From Oerskovia merdavium (lineage in GTDB: Bacteria; Actinomycetota; Actinomycetes; Actinomycetales; Cellulomonadaceae): a stretch of DNA of 44,923 nucleotides. Positions within the stretch are counted from its first letter, which is position 1; each line of letters begins with the position of its first letter. Under the pieces are notes generated by a model, which saw only the letters and a program-made list of their open reading frames with translations, had not been told where the DNA came from and ran no database searches. Where the stretch lies: NCBI RefSeq assembly GCF_014836755.1, contig NZ_JACSQF010000001.1:478093-523015 (forward strand). Direction: 5' to 3'. Both the position numbers and the translations under genes were made by a program. This document shows, piece by piece, positions 34,063-43,654 of the stretch.

Positions 34063-35367
34063 ATGACCGGTCGCGCACCGAGGGGAGCGCTCCATGCGCG
34101 ACGGAAGCCGTCGTCGGGGCATCGGGTCCTCCTCGTGACCCATCACTACGCGCCCGAGACGGGGGCCCCGCAGCGCCGGTGGGGAGCACTCGTCGCCCGG
34201 TTCGTCCCGGCGGGCATCGATGTGAGCGTCCTCACTCCGCCGCCGCACTACCCCTCGGGGATCCTCGCCCCCGGGGCGGAAGCGCACCTTCCGGGAACGG
34301 TCTCGCGCGGCGCACACGGCGAGCGCATCATCCGCGTGCGCTACCGGGAGCACACGACCTCCCTGGTCTCGCGCACGCTGGACCATCTCGTGGCCGCCCT
34401 GAGCTCGATCCACCTCGGCTGGCGGCGCCTGCGTCGCCGTACCGTCCGCCCCACGGTCGTGATCGGGACCGTGCCCGGTATCCCCAGCATGTTCGCGGCC
34501 TGGGCGCTCGCACGGATCTTCCGTGCGGCCCTGGTCGTCGAGATGCGCGACGCCTGGCCCGACCTCATCCGCCCGAGCGGGATCATGACCGGTTCGCTCG
34601 CCCAGCGACGCCCTGGCCGGGCGTTCGCGACGACTCTCGCGCACCGGGTCATCACGCGGCTGCAGTCCCGCGCCGACCTGGTGGTGACCACCACCGAGAC
34701 GTTCGCTGACGTCGTCCGCTCCCGTGGTGCTCGCAACGTGGCCGTCGTGCGCAACGGCACGGCTTTCCCCGTGGTCAGCCAGCCTGCCGTGGCTCCGGGC
34801 ACGGACCTCGCACCCCGTCCGTTCCGCGTCGTCTACGCCGGGACGCTCGGCAGGTCCCAGGGGCTCGAGGTCGTGGTGCGCGCGGCTGCCGTGGTCGAGT
34901 CCCGTGGGCTGCCGATCGAGGTCAGGATCGTCGGCGCCGGCAACGACGCGACGCAGCTCGCCGCACTCGCCCGGTCGTTGGGCGCGCCCGTATCGATCGG
35001 CCCGCCCATCCCCCACGCCGAGATCGAGGCCCTCTACGGCTGGGCCGACACCCTGGTGGTCTCCCTGCGCGACTGGGAGCCGTTCCAGTGGACCGTGCCG
35101 TCCAAGCTGTACGAGGTCATGGCGTCGGGCCACCACGTCACGGCGTGCGTCGCGGGAGAGTCAGCCGAGCTGGTCCTGTCCCTCGAGGCGGGCGACGTGG
35201 TGCCCCCGGGGGACGTCGAGGCGCTCGCGAACCTCTGGGCGGGCTACGCCACGTCCGGGGTAGCACCCGTTGCGAGCCACGCAGCCAGCGCATGGGTCGC
35301 TGCCCACGCGAACGACGACGTCCTCGCCGAGACCTACCTCGCGCTGCTCGACGGCCTCACCCGATGA
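34063..35367 (+). CDS. GT4 glycosyltransferase (WbuB-like)
   Basis: This 434-aa retaining glycosyltransferase has two Rossmann halves. The N-terminal half begins HRVLLVTHHYAPETGAPQRRW and contains VEMRDAWPDLIRPSG, typical of WbuB-type polysaccharide transferases. The C-terminal donor half has VYAGTLGRSQGLEVV and the nucleotide-sugar motif PSKLYEVMASG with the E-x7-E-like acidic spacing. Cytosolic or membrane-associated. The ATG follows AGGGG. It is first in the operon, and its stop overlaps the next start as ATGA. Confidence 0.92.
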   Translation: MTGRAPRGALHARRKPSSGHRVLLVTHHYAPETGAPQRRWGALVARFVPAGIDVSVLTPPPHYPSGILAPGAEAHLPGTVSRGAHGERIIRVRYREHTTSLVSRTLDHLVAALSSIHLGWRRLRRRTVRPTVVIGTVPGIPSMFAAWALARIFRAALVVEMRDAWPDLIRPSGIMTGSLAQRRPGRAFATTLAHRVITRLQSRADLVVTTTETFADVVRSRGARNVAVVRNGTAFPVVSQPAVAPGTDLAPRPFRVVYAGTLGRSQGLEVVVRAAAVVESRGLPIEVRIVGAGNDATQLAALARSLGAPVSIGPPIPHAEIEALYGWADTLVVSLRDWEPFQWTVPSKLYEVMASGHHVTACVAGESAELVLSLEAGDVVPPGDVEALANLWAGYATSGVAPVASHAASAWVAAHANDDVLAETYLALLDGLTR

Positions 35368-37112
35368 GCCGCCCGTCCTCCGCGCGCGAGCTCGCGCGCA
35401 ACGTCCGCTTCGCCGCGTCCTTCGCGACGCACGCAGTCCTCGACGACCCGGTGTGGCTCGTGATCCAGGCCGTGCGGCGCTCGCCGGCCCGGGTCCGCGC
35501 CGTCGTGGTCCGTGCGCTGGGGCTCGCACCGTCCCCCTCGGCCTCGCGCGCTCTCTCGCGCTACCTCGCGGGCGACTCGTCCGGTGCCGCCGACGAGTCG
35601 TCACGGCTCCTCCAGACGTCGGGCGGGCGCTCGCGCATCGGCGCCGAGGTCGCCGTCGCCGTCGGACGTCCCGACCTCCTGGACAGCGTCCTCTCCCCCG
35701 GGCCCGCAGGACTGCGGGCGCTGTGGCAGCGAGGCGACGTCGCGGCCCTGCGTGCTGCGCACGCGTCGGGTCGCGCCGAGAAGCGGGTCCTGGCGAGCCT
35801 GCTGGGTCAGGTCGACGCGCTCGCGCCGCGCGCGGAGGTCCGGCTGCGGGAGGTTGCCGCGCCCTCCCCCGGTCCGACGGCGCCGCTCGCCGTGCTGCAC
35901 CACCTCACCAACTCGTTGCCGCACACCCAGAGCGGGTACACCCTGCGCAGCCACGCGGTCCTCACCGCGCAGCGCGACGCGGGGCTGCGCGTCGAGGCCA
36001 CCACACGTGCGGGCTATCCCGTGACGATCGGCTCGTTGGGTGCGCGGGGCGTCGACGTGGTCGACGGGATCCCCTACCGACGGCTCATCCCGACCGGCCT
36101 GCCGAACGATCCGGCGCGCCGTTTCTCGGACGCAACGGACCTGCTGGTCCGGGCTGCGGAAAGGTTCGAGCCCGACGTCCTGCACACCACGACGCCCGGG
36201 ACCAACGGAGAGGTCACGCGTGCCGCCGCGGAGCGGTTGGGGATCCCGTGGGTCTACGAGGTGCGCGGGCTGCCCGAGGAGACGTGGGTCGCGTCGCACA
36301 GCACACCCGAGGCCCGTGAGGTCGCGGAGCGGTCTGAACGACGCGCCCTGCTGCGCACCAAGGAGACCGAGCTCGCGGTAGCCGCCGATGCGGTGGTGAC
36401 CCTGAGCGCGACCATGCGCGACGAGCTGGTCTCCCGGGGAGTCCCGGCCGAGCGGATCTCGGTGGTGCCGAACGCCGTGCGCTCGTCGCTCCTGGCCGAG
36501 CATCCGACACCCGCTGCTGCGCGTGCGTCGCTGGGGCTGCCCGAGGCGTCGTTCGTTGTGGGCACCGTGAGCAGCCTCGTCGGGTACGAGGGGCACGACA
36601 CGATCCTGCACGCGGTCGCGCTGCTGCGTCGGCGCGGCCTCGACGTGACGGCTCTCGTCGTGGGCGACGGTGTGGCCCGGCCAGGCCTGCTGCGCCTGGC
36701 CGACGAGCTGGGACTGGGGCCGCACGCGACCTTCCCCGGGCGGGTGCCCCACGAGCAGGCCGCGCTGTACATGTCAGCGCTCGACGCATTCCTCGTGCCG
36801 CGCCGCGACGACCGCGTGACCCGCCTGGTCACGCCCCTCAAGCCGGTCGAGGCCATGGCGATCGGGCGTCCTGTGATCGCGAGCGACCTGCCGGCCCTGG
36901 CCGAGGTGCTCGACGCACCGCACGGGGGGCTGCTCGTCAACCCCGACGACCTACCCGGGTGGGCGGATGCGATCGAGTCGCTGCAGCACGACCCGGCCGT
37001 CGCCGGGGAGCTCGTTGCCCGAGGTCGAGTACTCGCGAGCGAGCGCACGTGGGCGAAAAACGCGGATGCGTACCGAGGTATCTACCGACGTTGCCTAGGA
37101 TTCACCGCATGA
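35364..37112 (+). CDS. GT4 glycosyltransferase with N-terminal helical extension
   Basis: This 582-aa protein carries a 180-residue Ala/Arg/Leu-rich helical extension before a GT4 fold that begins with LAVLHHLTNSLPHTQSGYT. Donor-half motifs include FVVGTVSSLVGYEGHDTILHAV, VPRRDDRVTRLVTPLKPVEAMAIGRPVI and GGLLVNPDD. This family acts on sugar-nucleotide donors in envelope polymer assembly. The extension may anchor it or bind a partner. The ATG overlaps the previous stop, and its own stop overlaps the permease start (both ATGA). Confidence 0.9.
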   Translation: MSRPSSARELARNVRFAASFATHAVLDDPVWLVIQAVRRSPARVRAVVVRALGLAPSPSASRALSRYLAGDSSGAADESSRLLQTSGGRSRIGAEVAVAVGRPDLLDSVLSPGPAGLRALWQRGDVAALRAAHASGRAEKRVLASLLGQVDALAPRAEVRLREVAAPSPGPTAPLAVLHHLTNSLPHTQSGYTLRSHAVLTAQRDAGLRVEATTRAGYPVTIGSLGARGVDVVDGIPYRRLIPTGLPNDPARRFSDATDLLVRAAERFEPDVLHTTTPGTNGEVTRAAAERLGIPWVYEVRGLPEETWVASHSTPEAREVAERSERRALLRTKETELAVAADAVVTLSATMRDELVSRGVPAERISVVPNAVRSSLLAEHPTPAAARASLGLPEASFVVGTVSSLVGYEGHDTILHAVALLRRRGLDVTALVVGDGVARPGLLRLADELGLGPHATFPGRVPHEQAALYMSALDAFLVPRRDDRVTRLVTPLKPVEAMAIGRPVIASDLPALAEVLDAPHGGLLVNPDDLPGWADAIESLQHDPAVAGELVARGRVLASERTWAKNADAYRGIYRRCLGFTA

Positions 37113-38050
37113 CCGCATCATCGAAGGCTCCCACGACGGGGCAGACGGAGGGGAAGGCCAGCCCGGTCGACCTCTACTCGATGCTCTTCGAGGGGCCCGA
37201 GACCAAGGTCGAGGTCATCTCGGCGGGGCGCCTGACGCGGGTCGGAGCGCGTCCGCCGTTGGGCGAGTACCTCGCCCAGCTCTGGGACCGGCGCTACTTC
37301 CTGTGGGCCGACGCGCGCGCCAAGGTCACGAGCGGGACGCGCGAGACGCTGCTCGGCACGGCGTGGCTCGTGCTCAAGCCGATCCTGGACGGGCTGACGT
37401 ACTTCCTGATCTTCGGACTGCTGCTGCAGTCCGGCCGTGGTGTCGACAACTTCGTCGGCTACCTGATCATCGGCACCTTCCTCTTCTCGTTCACCACACG
37501 TTGTGTGACCGGCGGCGCACGGTCGATCACCGCAGGACGGAACCTCATCCGAGCGTTCGCGTTTCCCCGGGCGGCACTCCCCATCTCCGTGGTGCTCCGC
37601 GAGATGCTCAACATGATCCCTGTGCTCGCGGCCATGTTCGCGATCATCCTCATTCTTCCGCCCACTGAGGTCCTTACCTGGCGGCTCGCGCTGATCCCCT
37701 TGGTCCTAGCACTCCAGGTGATCTTCTGCACGGGTCTGGCACTGCTGCTCGCGCGCGCCGCCGCCAAGCTTCCGGACCTCAACCAGCTCATCTCCTTCGC
37801 GATGCGCCTGTGGCTCTACGGCTCAGCCGTGTTCTTCTCCTACGAGAGGTTCATCGACCACCCCACGATCCTGTCGCTCATGGAAGCCAACCCGATGTTC
37901 ATGGTGCTGACCATCGTGCGGAACAGCCTTCTCTACGGAGTGTCGGTACCGGGCTCCATGTGGCTCGCTCTCAGTGCCTGGGCATTCGGTGCACTCATCG
38001 TGGGCTTCCTCGTCTTCTGGCAGGGGGAGGAGTCTTATGGTCGTCTCTGA
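37109..38050 (+). CDS. Polysaccharide ABC exporter permease (TagG/Wzm type)
   Basis: This 313-aa ABC-2 permease has a 100-residue cytosolic N-terminus and six helices from about residue 93. The segment DARAKVTSGTRETLLGTAWLVLKPILDG is typical of teichoic acid and O-antigen exporters, which move lipid-linked glycans across the membrane. It pairs with the ATPase encoded next, overlapping it by 14 nt. TAGGAT-N7-ATG also precedes the start inside the upstream gene, so an internal leaderless promoter is possible. Confidence 0.93.
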   Translation: MTASSKAPTTGQTEGKASPVDLYSMLFEGPETKVEVISAGRLTRVGARPPLGEYLAQLWDRRYFLWADARAKVTSGTRETLLGTAWLVLKPILDGLTYFLIFGLLLQSGRGVDNFVGYLIIGTFLFSFTTRCVTGGARSITAGRNLIRAFAFPRAALPISVVLREMLNMIPVLAAMFAIILILPPTEVLTWRLALIPLVLALQVIFCTGLALLLARAAAKLPDLNQLISFAMRLWLYGSAVFFSYERFIDHPTILSLMEANPMFMVLTIVRNSLLYGVSVPGSMWLALSAWAFGALIVGFLVFWQGEESYGRL

Positions 38051-38972
38051 TCCGTTCGCGTCCGCGACCGTGGCGGTCCAGGACGTCCACGTCCGCTATC
38101 GCGTCCCGTCGACCGACGCGTCCGAGAGGCGCCGAGCGAACCCTCTGGCCCGTGCGGCCAAGACGCTCCTGGGCCAGCAGCCCATGGTCTTGGTCCGTGC
38201 TCTCGCCGGTATCTCCTTCGTCGCCCGCTCCGGCGAGCAGATCGGGATCGTCGGTCAGAACGGCTCGGGCAAGAGCACGCTCTTGCGAATCATTGCCGGG
38301 CTCGAGAAGCCTGCCCGCGGACAGGTGCTCGCGGAAAGCACCCCGGTCCTGATCGGTGTCAACGCAGCCCTCGTCCCCGACCTGTCGGGGGAACAGAACG
38401 TCCGCCTCGGCTGCCTCGCGATGGGACTCACCCCCGAGGAGACCGCGCTGGCTGTGCCGGACGTCATCAAGCTCGCCGGCCTCGGGAAGTCGATCTACCT
38501 CCCCATGAAGACGTATTCGTCAGGCATGGGCTCTCGCCTTCGGTTTGCCATCGCGACGGCAGCGAACCCCGACATCCTCCTCATCGACGAGGCTCTTGCG
38601 ACCGGGGATGCCGCTTTCAAGGAGCGCAGCGAGGTCCGGATGGAGAAGCTCCGCGAGAACGCGGGCACCGTCTTCCTCGTGAGCCACGCTGCACAGACCA
38701 TCGAGGAAACCTGCACCCGGGCCATCTGGCTCAATCACGGCCGTCTCATCCTGGATGGTCCCGCCGAGGATGTGGCCTTGCGCTACCGCAAGTGGGCCTG
38801 GGCGATCGCCAAGGAGAAACCAGAGGAAGCCAAGACGATCATCGAGGACGCGCTCAGCGAGCGTGAGGACACGTTCGTCAAGATCGAAGAACCCCCGGGG
38901 AAGCTCTACACCCCCCGCCACGTACGAGGGCAGCGGCCGAAGACCCGCGCCGACAATGCAGAGAGTAGGTAG
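38037..38972 (+). CDS. Polysaccharide ABC exporter ATPase (TagH/Wzt type)
   Basis: This 311-aa ATPase has Walker A GQNGSGKST, the divergent signature TYSSGMGSRL and Walker B DILLIDEALATGD, as in TagH/Wzt/KpsT proteins. After the ATPase core there are only about 70 Glu/Lys/Arg-rich residues, so there is no carbohydrate-binding domain of the Wzt O8/O9 type. Chain-length control by such a domain is therefore unlikely. The ATG at 38037 is preceded by GGGGGAGGAG. Confidence 0.94.
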   Translation: MVVSDPFASATVAVQDVHVRYRVPSTDASERRRANPLARAAKTLLGQQPMVLVRALAGISFVARSGEQIGIVGQNGSGKSTLLRIIAGLEKPARGQVLAESTPVLIGVNAALVPDLSGEQNVRLGCLAMGLTPEETALAVPDVIKLAGLGKSIYLPMKTYSSGMGSRLRFAIATAANPDILLIDEALATGDAAFKERSEVRMEKLRENAGTVFLVSHAAQTIEETCTRAIWLNHGRLILDGPAEDVALRYRKWAWAIAKEKPEEAKTIIEDALSEREDTFVKIEEPPGKLYTPRHVRGQRPKTRADNAESR

Positions 38973-38974
38973 CG

Positions 38975-40123
38975 ATGCGCCCCCGCATCATGACCGTGTA
39001 CGGCACCCGTCCTGAGGCCATCAAGGTGGCTCCGGTCATCCGGGCCCTCGAGGAGAGCGCTCACTTCGAGTCGGTGACAGTTGTGACCGGCCAGCACCGC
39101 GAGATGCTCGACCAAGTGAACGAGCTGTTCGGGATCGTCCCCGACCACGACCTGAACATCATGAGCCATGGACAGACGCTCGCGCAGATCTTCGCGCGTG
39201 TCATCGACGGACTCGACCAAATCCTTGAGAAGGAGAAGCCGACGGCGGTCATCGTCCAGGGCGATACCTCCACGTCGACGGCCGCCGCCCTCGCCGCGTT
39301 CTACCGGCAGATTCCGGTCATCCACCTGGAAGCAGGCCTTCGGAGCGGTGACATCTCCTCTCCGTTCCCGGAGGAGGCGAATCGCAAGATCACGACCCAG
39401 ATCGCAGCACTGCACCTGGCGCCGACCGAAGTCTCCAAGGCCAATCTCCTCACCGAGGGGGTGCTCAACGCCGACATCGTCGTGACCGGCAACACCGTCA
39501 TCGACGCACTGCTCACTACGGTCGGAAAGGAGCTCCCTTTCTCGGACCCGGCACTGGAGTCCCTCGCTGCCTCCGAACGCCGCATTCTCCTGGTGACCAC
39601 ACACCGGCGGGAGAACTGGGGTGGCGCGATGGAAGGCGTCGGCAGAGCACTTGCCCGCATCGCCACCGCCTTCCCTGAGACGGAGATCGTTCTTCCCGCT
39701 CACCGCAACCCCATCGTGCGCGAAGCGGTCCTCCCCCACCTCGTCGGTCTTCCAAACATCACCGTGACGGAACCGTTGGCTTACGGCGAATTCACCCGGA
39801 TGCTCTCACTCTCGACGGTCATCCTCACGGACTCTGGCGGCGTTCAGGAGGAGGCCCCGAGCCTCGGAAAGCCTGTCCTCGTCATGCGCGAGAATACTGA
39901 ACGTCCAGAGGCGGTGACCGCCGGGACAGTTCGACTGATCGGCACCGACGAGGAGAGAATCGTCGCAGACGTCACCGAGCTCCTCAGCAACCCGATCGAG
40001 TACGCGAAAATGGCCAACGCGGTGAACCCCTACGGAGATGGCGAAGCGTCTCGACGGACCGTATCTGCGATTCGGAACCGCCTGATCGGTTCGAGTGACC
40101 ACATTGATGAGTTCACATCATGA
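38975..40123 (+). CDS. wecB: UDP-N-acetylglucosamine 2-epimerase (non-hydrolysing)
   Basis: This 382-aa enzyme interconverts UDP-GlcNAc and UDP-ManNAc. Conserved blocks are GTRPEAIKVAPVI, TGQHREMLD, QGDTSTSTAA, HLEAGLRSGD, FPEEANRK, TGNTVIDAL, THRRENWG and TDSGGVQEEAPSLGKP with RENTERPEA. ManNAc is a linkage-unit sugar in many Gram-positive wall polymers, which fits the neighbouring exporter. It starts 2 nt after the ATPase stop. Its stop overlaps the next gene's ATG, where the base composition begins to drop sharply. Confidence 0.96.
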   Translation: MRPRIMTVYGTRPEAIKVAPVIRALEESAHFESVTVVTGQHREMLDQVNELFGIVPDHDLNIMSHGQTLAQIFARVIDGLDQILEKEKPTAVIVQGDTSTSTAAALAAFYRQIPVIHLEAGLRSGDISSPFPEEANRKITTQIAALHLAPTEVSKANLLTEGVLNADIVVTGNTVIDALLTTVGKELPFSDPALESLAASERRILLVTTHRRENWGGAMEGVGRALARIATAFPETEIVLPAHRNPIVREAVLPHLVGLPNITVTEPLAYGEFTRMLSLSTVILTDSGGVQEEAPSLGKPVLVMRENTERPEAVTAGTVRLIGTDEERIVADVTELLSNPIEYAKMANAVNPYGDGEASRRTVSAIRNRLIGSSDHIDEFTS

Positions 40124-41649
40124 CCGGCCAGGCTTCATCCCGAATAAAGACCCTGGTCTTTGGCAGTTGCGTATCTCGTGACACGTTTAGCCATCTCGAA
40201 CCACAGAAGTTCGAACTCGTACAGTACATAGCACGGCAATCGATACTCAGCGCAATCTCTCCACCGACAACACTTGATATCGACCTGACTCCGCTGACAT
40301 CGCGCTTCCAGCGCAGAATGGTACGCGGAAGCCTGGAAGGCAATCTCCTCGCAAGCCTCGAAGACGCACGCCCTGACCTAATCATATGGGACATCACCGA
40401 CGAACGAACCGGCGTTTTTGAAATGTCCGACCGGAGCTACGTCACACGCATGGTAGAACTCGATCAGGTCGGAATGACTGCGAAGGTCGCGCGCGCATCG
40501 CTCAGGCACATCCAGTTCGGGACGAGCGAACATTTCTCCATCTGGACGTCAGCCTGCAATCGCCTTGCACAGCGTCTCAGCAACTTGAACCTCCTTGACA
40601 AGACGATCCTCTTAGCACCCCCATGGGCCCAATTCGACAACAATTCCGAAGAAACACCTCAAAGCTACGGCCTTACCGCAAACCAAGCCAACCAGCTAAT
40701 GGAGCCCTACCTAGAGTACGTCGAGGAACTTCTCGGGCGCGCTCGCATCACACACCCCTCACCACGAGCCGATCGGAACAGTAGGTGGGGCGTCGCGGCC
40801 TTCCACTACACAGACGAAGTATATCGTTCGCTAGCCAGGAACATCACCGGATCAGCAGATGCGGTATCACAATCAACTCCAACTCCACGCCTTAAAGAAG
40901 AGCACCACCCCCGCCAGTTGAGCACCGTAGGCGATGTGCACATACTTCACGAATTTCGCACCCTCAGCCCATCGAGGCCCACCGTAATAGCCATCGAGAA
41001 CTTGACCGAGGAGGAAGTGAGAAGCGGATCCAATTGGCTTCGCGAATCACTAGACCTCGATGGTGCCGCGAATCTTGTCTTTCTAAACGATCCAACCCTT
41101 ACCTCGAACGATTCGATACAAATAGGGTGGGGGCTTGGGACCAAGGGCACCCCCGGGATTCCCGCAATGCTCCATTTGATCCATCGGGTCCTAGGCCAGG
41201 ATGGCAGCAATCGCATCTATGTCGGATCCGGGGCTTCTGGATTCATCGCAGCCCAGCTAAGTATCCGTGACGGGGCGCCCGCTGCAATTCTCTGCAATCC
41301 AGACCTAGGCTGGTTCGAACGAAAAGCCCCTCGGGCGATTGTTCAACGTATATATGATAACGCCTCGGAACCTGGGACTGATCTGACTGACATTCGAGCA
41401 ATGCCTGCAGGAGCCTCTCCGCCTTCGTTCGAGGTCTTTGTTAACCAGTCCCATCCAGAACAGTGGAACAGCCAACTCCGCGTCATTGCCGATTTGTTGG
41501 AAATGAATTCTTCACCGATAGCCAAGCGAACCACGAAGATTCACACGTTCACGAATGAAAAGGCACCGTTCGCCACTATTTCGACCGAGAAGTTGCAAGA
41601 TTCAATCTTGGCACAACTTGATCGTATGATATTGGCGAATCAGAGATGA
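40120..41649 (+). CDS. DUF6270 (SGNH-like) domain fused to a degenerate alpha/beta-hydrolase domain
   Basis: This 509-aa protein has two parts. Residues about 10-245 are DUF6270, SGNH-like: FGSCVSRD with S16, DLIIWDITDER at 86-96 and a closing WGVAAFHYTDEVY with H229. Residues about 280-505 align with the separate hydrolase at 42770: VFLNDPTLTSNDSIQIGWGLG against VFVSDPALTSAPDITIGWHIG. But the elbow GGSAGG there is GSGASG here, replacing the nucleophile by G371, and the acid and histidine also seem lost. I infer a catalytically active SGNH half that could add or remove acyl groups on polysaccharide, and a binding or structural second half. Low G+C and overlap with wecB (ATGA) suggest a transferred cassette. 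Confidence 0.75.
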   Translation: MTGQASSRIKTLVFGSCVSRDTFSHLEPQKFELVQYIARQSILSAISPPTTLDIDLTPLTSRFQRRMVRGSLEGNLLASLEDARPDLIIWDITDERTGVFEMSDRSYVTRMVELDQVGMTAKVARASLRHIQFGTSEHFSIWTSACNRLAQRLSNLNLLDKTILLAPPWAQFDNNSEETPQSYGLTANQANQLMEPYLEYVEELLGRARITHPSPRADRNSRWGVAAFHYTDEVYRSLARNITGSADAVSQSTPTPRLKEEHHPRQLSTVGDVHILHEFRTLSPSRPTVIAIENLTEEEVRSGSNWLRESLDLDGAANLVFLNDPTLTSNDSIQIGWGLGTKGTPGIPAMLHLIHRVLGQDGSNRIYVGSGASGFIAAQLSIRDGAPAAILCNPDLGWFERKAPRAIVQRIYDNASEPGTDLTDIRAMPAGASPPSFEVFVNQSHPEQWNSQLRVIADLLEMNSSPIAKRTTKIHTFTNEKAPFATISTEKLQDSILAQLDRMILANQR

Positions 41650-42761
41650 GGATTCTCATGCCGGTCTCTTATGTTGCAGAGTCTGGTGGGCTTCACGATC
41701 ATATCGAGGAAATTGCCGTCTCGGCCCCCCAGTTCGGCGTAGAAGTGACCGTCCTTGGTCGTAGAGGTGTCTTTCTCGACCGACTCAAGAACCTTGGATT
41801 GAATGTAATTGCAACCGATCCGGCAGATACCGAAGACGCTATGCGTGACGTGCAGAAATATGGGCCTTGGGATCTGATTCATTCGCACCCTTTTGGCGCT
41901 CGTGAGTTTGCGTTCGCTGCCGCGGAAGTGCTCAAGATCCCAGTCGTCGTCACCATCCACGGCTGGTACGATGACAAGATTAGCGAGTGGCATTCAAAGG
42001 CGAGTGCCATCATCGGAGTAACCGACGCGATCTCGACCAGGCTTCGGGCAACGCCAGGTATTGATCAATCCAGAGTATTTACGATCGATAATCGGTTCAA
42101 GGTGGAGCGGGGAGCGGTTCACCCATTTCAGCCTGCACGTTCCCCATTCATGATTGCGATTGCTTCGCGGATTGATCGCGATTTTGGACCGGTCCTCTCA
42201 ATATTGGACGACTTCGCGGCGTCTTGTCAGGAATACGAAGACCCGCGGTGGATGTTCACGATAGCGGGAACAGGCTCCCACGTCGGAGAGGTTGTGCGCC
42301 GAGTGGCCAATGTCTGGTCCGGACGATACGCACCTAGAACAAGCCTCATTGGCTGGTTGGACGCTACGGAGCTTTCCACCATGTATGATCGGTCGTTCTT
42401 GGCTATTGCTCCGGGCCGCGCGGCTCTCGATGCGATGCGGCGCGGGGTTCCTACGATCCTCACCCGTCAGATTGGCAGCTTCTCGCTTCCTCCATTTGGT
42501 GATCCACTCTCCCTACTTGCTGGAAATCCCGGTAGTGAGATGGTCCGCGGGCGGGACGTCTACCTGAATTGTAGACGCCTTGCAGAAGACCCCGATCTAT
42601 GGGAACAACTGAGCCATCAAACACGACGTGTGGTGGACCTATTTTACAATTCCGGGGCGAGCACCAGGCGTCTTCACGCAATCTATGAAGCCGTCATAAT
42701 GCGTTCAACTTTGAGCGCCCAGTGGCCCAACAGAAGCAACCTCGTCAGTGAAGTCGATTAG
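41646..42761 (+). CDS. GT4 glycosyltransferase (low-GC)
   Basis: This 371-aa protein has the GT4 layout: RILMPVSYVAESGGLHDHIE at the start, LIHSHPFGAREFAFAAAEVL, VVTIHGWYDD, a donor half with FTIAGTGSHVGEVVR and GRAALDAMRRGVPTIL. The donor-site acidic pair is less clear than in the two upstream transferases, so it is a more divergent member. The ATG overlaps the previous stop (ATGA). It has the same low G+C as its two neighbours, with which it probably moved as a set. Confidence 0.82.
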   Translation: MRILMPVSYVAESGGLHDHIEEIAVSAPQFGVEVTVLGRRGVFLDRLKNLGLNVIATDPADTEDAMRDVQKYGPWDLIHSHPFGAREFAFAAAEVLKIPVVVTIHGWYDDKISEWHSKASAIIGVTDAISTRLRATPGIDQSRVFTIDNRFKVERGAVHPFQPARSPFMIAIASRIDRDFGPVLSILDDFAASCQEYEDPRWMFTIAGTGSHVGEVVRRVANVWSGRYAPRTSLIGWLDATELSTMYDRSFLAIAPGRAALDAMRRGVPTILTRQIGSFSLPPFGDPLSLLAGNPGSEMVRGRDVYLNCRRLAEDPDLWEQLSHQTRRVVDLFYNSGASTRRLHAIYEAVIMRSTLSAQWPNRSNLVSEVD

Positions 42762-42769
42762 GAACCGAG

Positions 42770-43654
42770 ATGAACGTGCGGAAACGAACCATCGATGGGT
42801 CACAGCATCAAATTTCTACATTCGAATCAGTTGAGTCGTTCCTTCAAACTTCGAAAGTCCCATCGGGAATGCTTGTGATCCGGCAAAACGGGCGGCCACT
42901 CGACATCTACAATGTTCCGAGTAGATCCGTAACGGACACCACGGTCGTTTTCCTTCACGGCGCAGCTCCTCGCGACGTTCGACTTCCCTACTTTGCCGGT
43001 CAGGAGATCTCACGTGGAATCAATTTCAATCGTGTCTTTGTTTCCGACCCTGCACTGACGAGCGCTCCTGATATCACTATCGGTTGGCACATTGGCGATT
43101 CCTACGCTCCGCACTTGCAATCCGACTTAGTTTGCATTCTGAAGGCCATAGTGGACTCCCATGGGGCAGGCAGAGTAGTGTTCTTCGGCGGCTCCGCAGG
43201 TGGCTATGCTTCACTCTTCTACTCTGCCAAGTTTGCCGGAAGTCTCTGCATTGCCTACAATCCTCAGACGAGTATTCGAAGGTACATCTCGGGGAAGGTG
43301 CGCGAATATGCGTGCTCCGCTTGGAACATCGAAGCGAACGAGTACGACCCACTCGAGTACGTGGAGCGGCGAGCCGTAACCGATTTGTGCGACTTGTATT
43401 CAACTCGTCAGGGAAATACTGTTGCACTTCTTCAGAACACGCAGGATGCATATCATGTTGAACGTCATTACAACCCGTTTGTCAAGGCGAACATGCCGGA
43501 GAACTCGATCTGGATGCTTAAGGATGCCTGGGGGCCTGGGCACACTCCACCCTCTAAGGTCGTCCTGAGAAGCCTACTGGAAGGTTGTTTGGACGACGGA
43601 GCTTGGTCAAGCATCCTCTCCAACCTCGGCTTCCGGGAAGCGGAGGTAATCTAG
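42770..43654 (+). CDS. Alpha/beta-hydrolase-like protein, intact paralogue of the fusion's C-terminal half
   Basis: This 294-aa cytosolic protein has an oxyanion-type HGAAPRD at 63-69, the nucleophile elbow FGGSAGGY (S142), a probable acid in QNTQDAYH and a histidine in GPGHTPPS. It matches the second half of the 40120 product across about 200 residues. The fold resembles hydrolases or acyltransferases of polysaccharide loci, including the Asp2-like group, but the substrate is unknown. It is the last gene of the operon, 8 nt after the GT4 stop. A sample line (43201-43260) is 29/60 G+C, far below the rest of the window. Confidence 0.7.
   Translation: MNVRKRTIDGSQHQISTFESVESFLQTSKVPSGMLVIRQNGRPLDIYNVPSRSVTDTTVVFLHGAAPRDVRLPYFAGQEISRGINFNRVFVSDPALTSAPDITIGWHIGDSYAPHLQSDLVCILKAIVDSHGAGRVVFFGGSAGGYASLFYSAKFAGSLCIAYNPQTSIRRYISGKVREYACSAWNIEANEYDPLEYVERRAVTDLCDLYSTRQGNTVALLQNTQDAYHVERHYNPFVKANMPENSIWMLKDAWGPGHTPPSKVVLRSLLEGCLDDGAWSSILSNLGFREAEVI

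Noticed and set aside
37096-37111. TAGGAT-N7-ATG as a separate leaderless promoter for the exporter permease
   Set aside because: It lies inside the upstream coding sequence, and an ATGA overlap already explains translation; left as a possibility in the permease entry rather than called.
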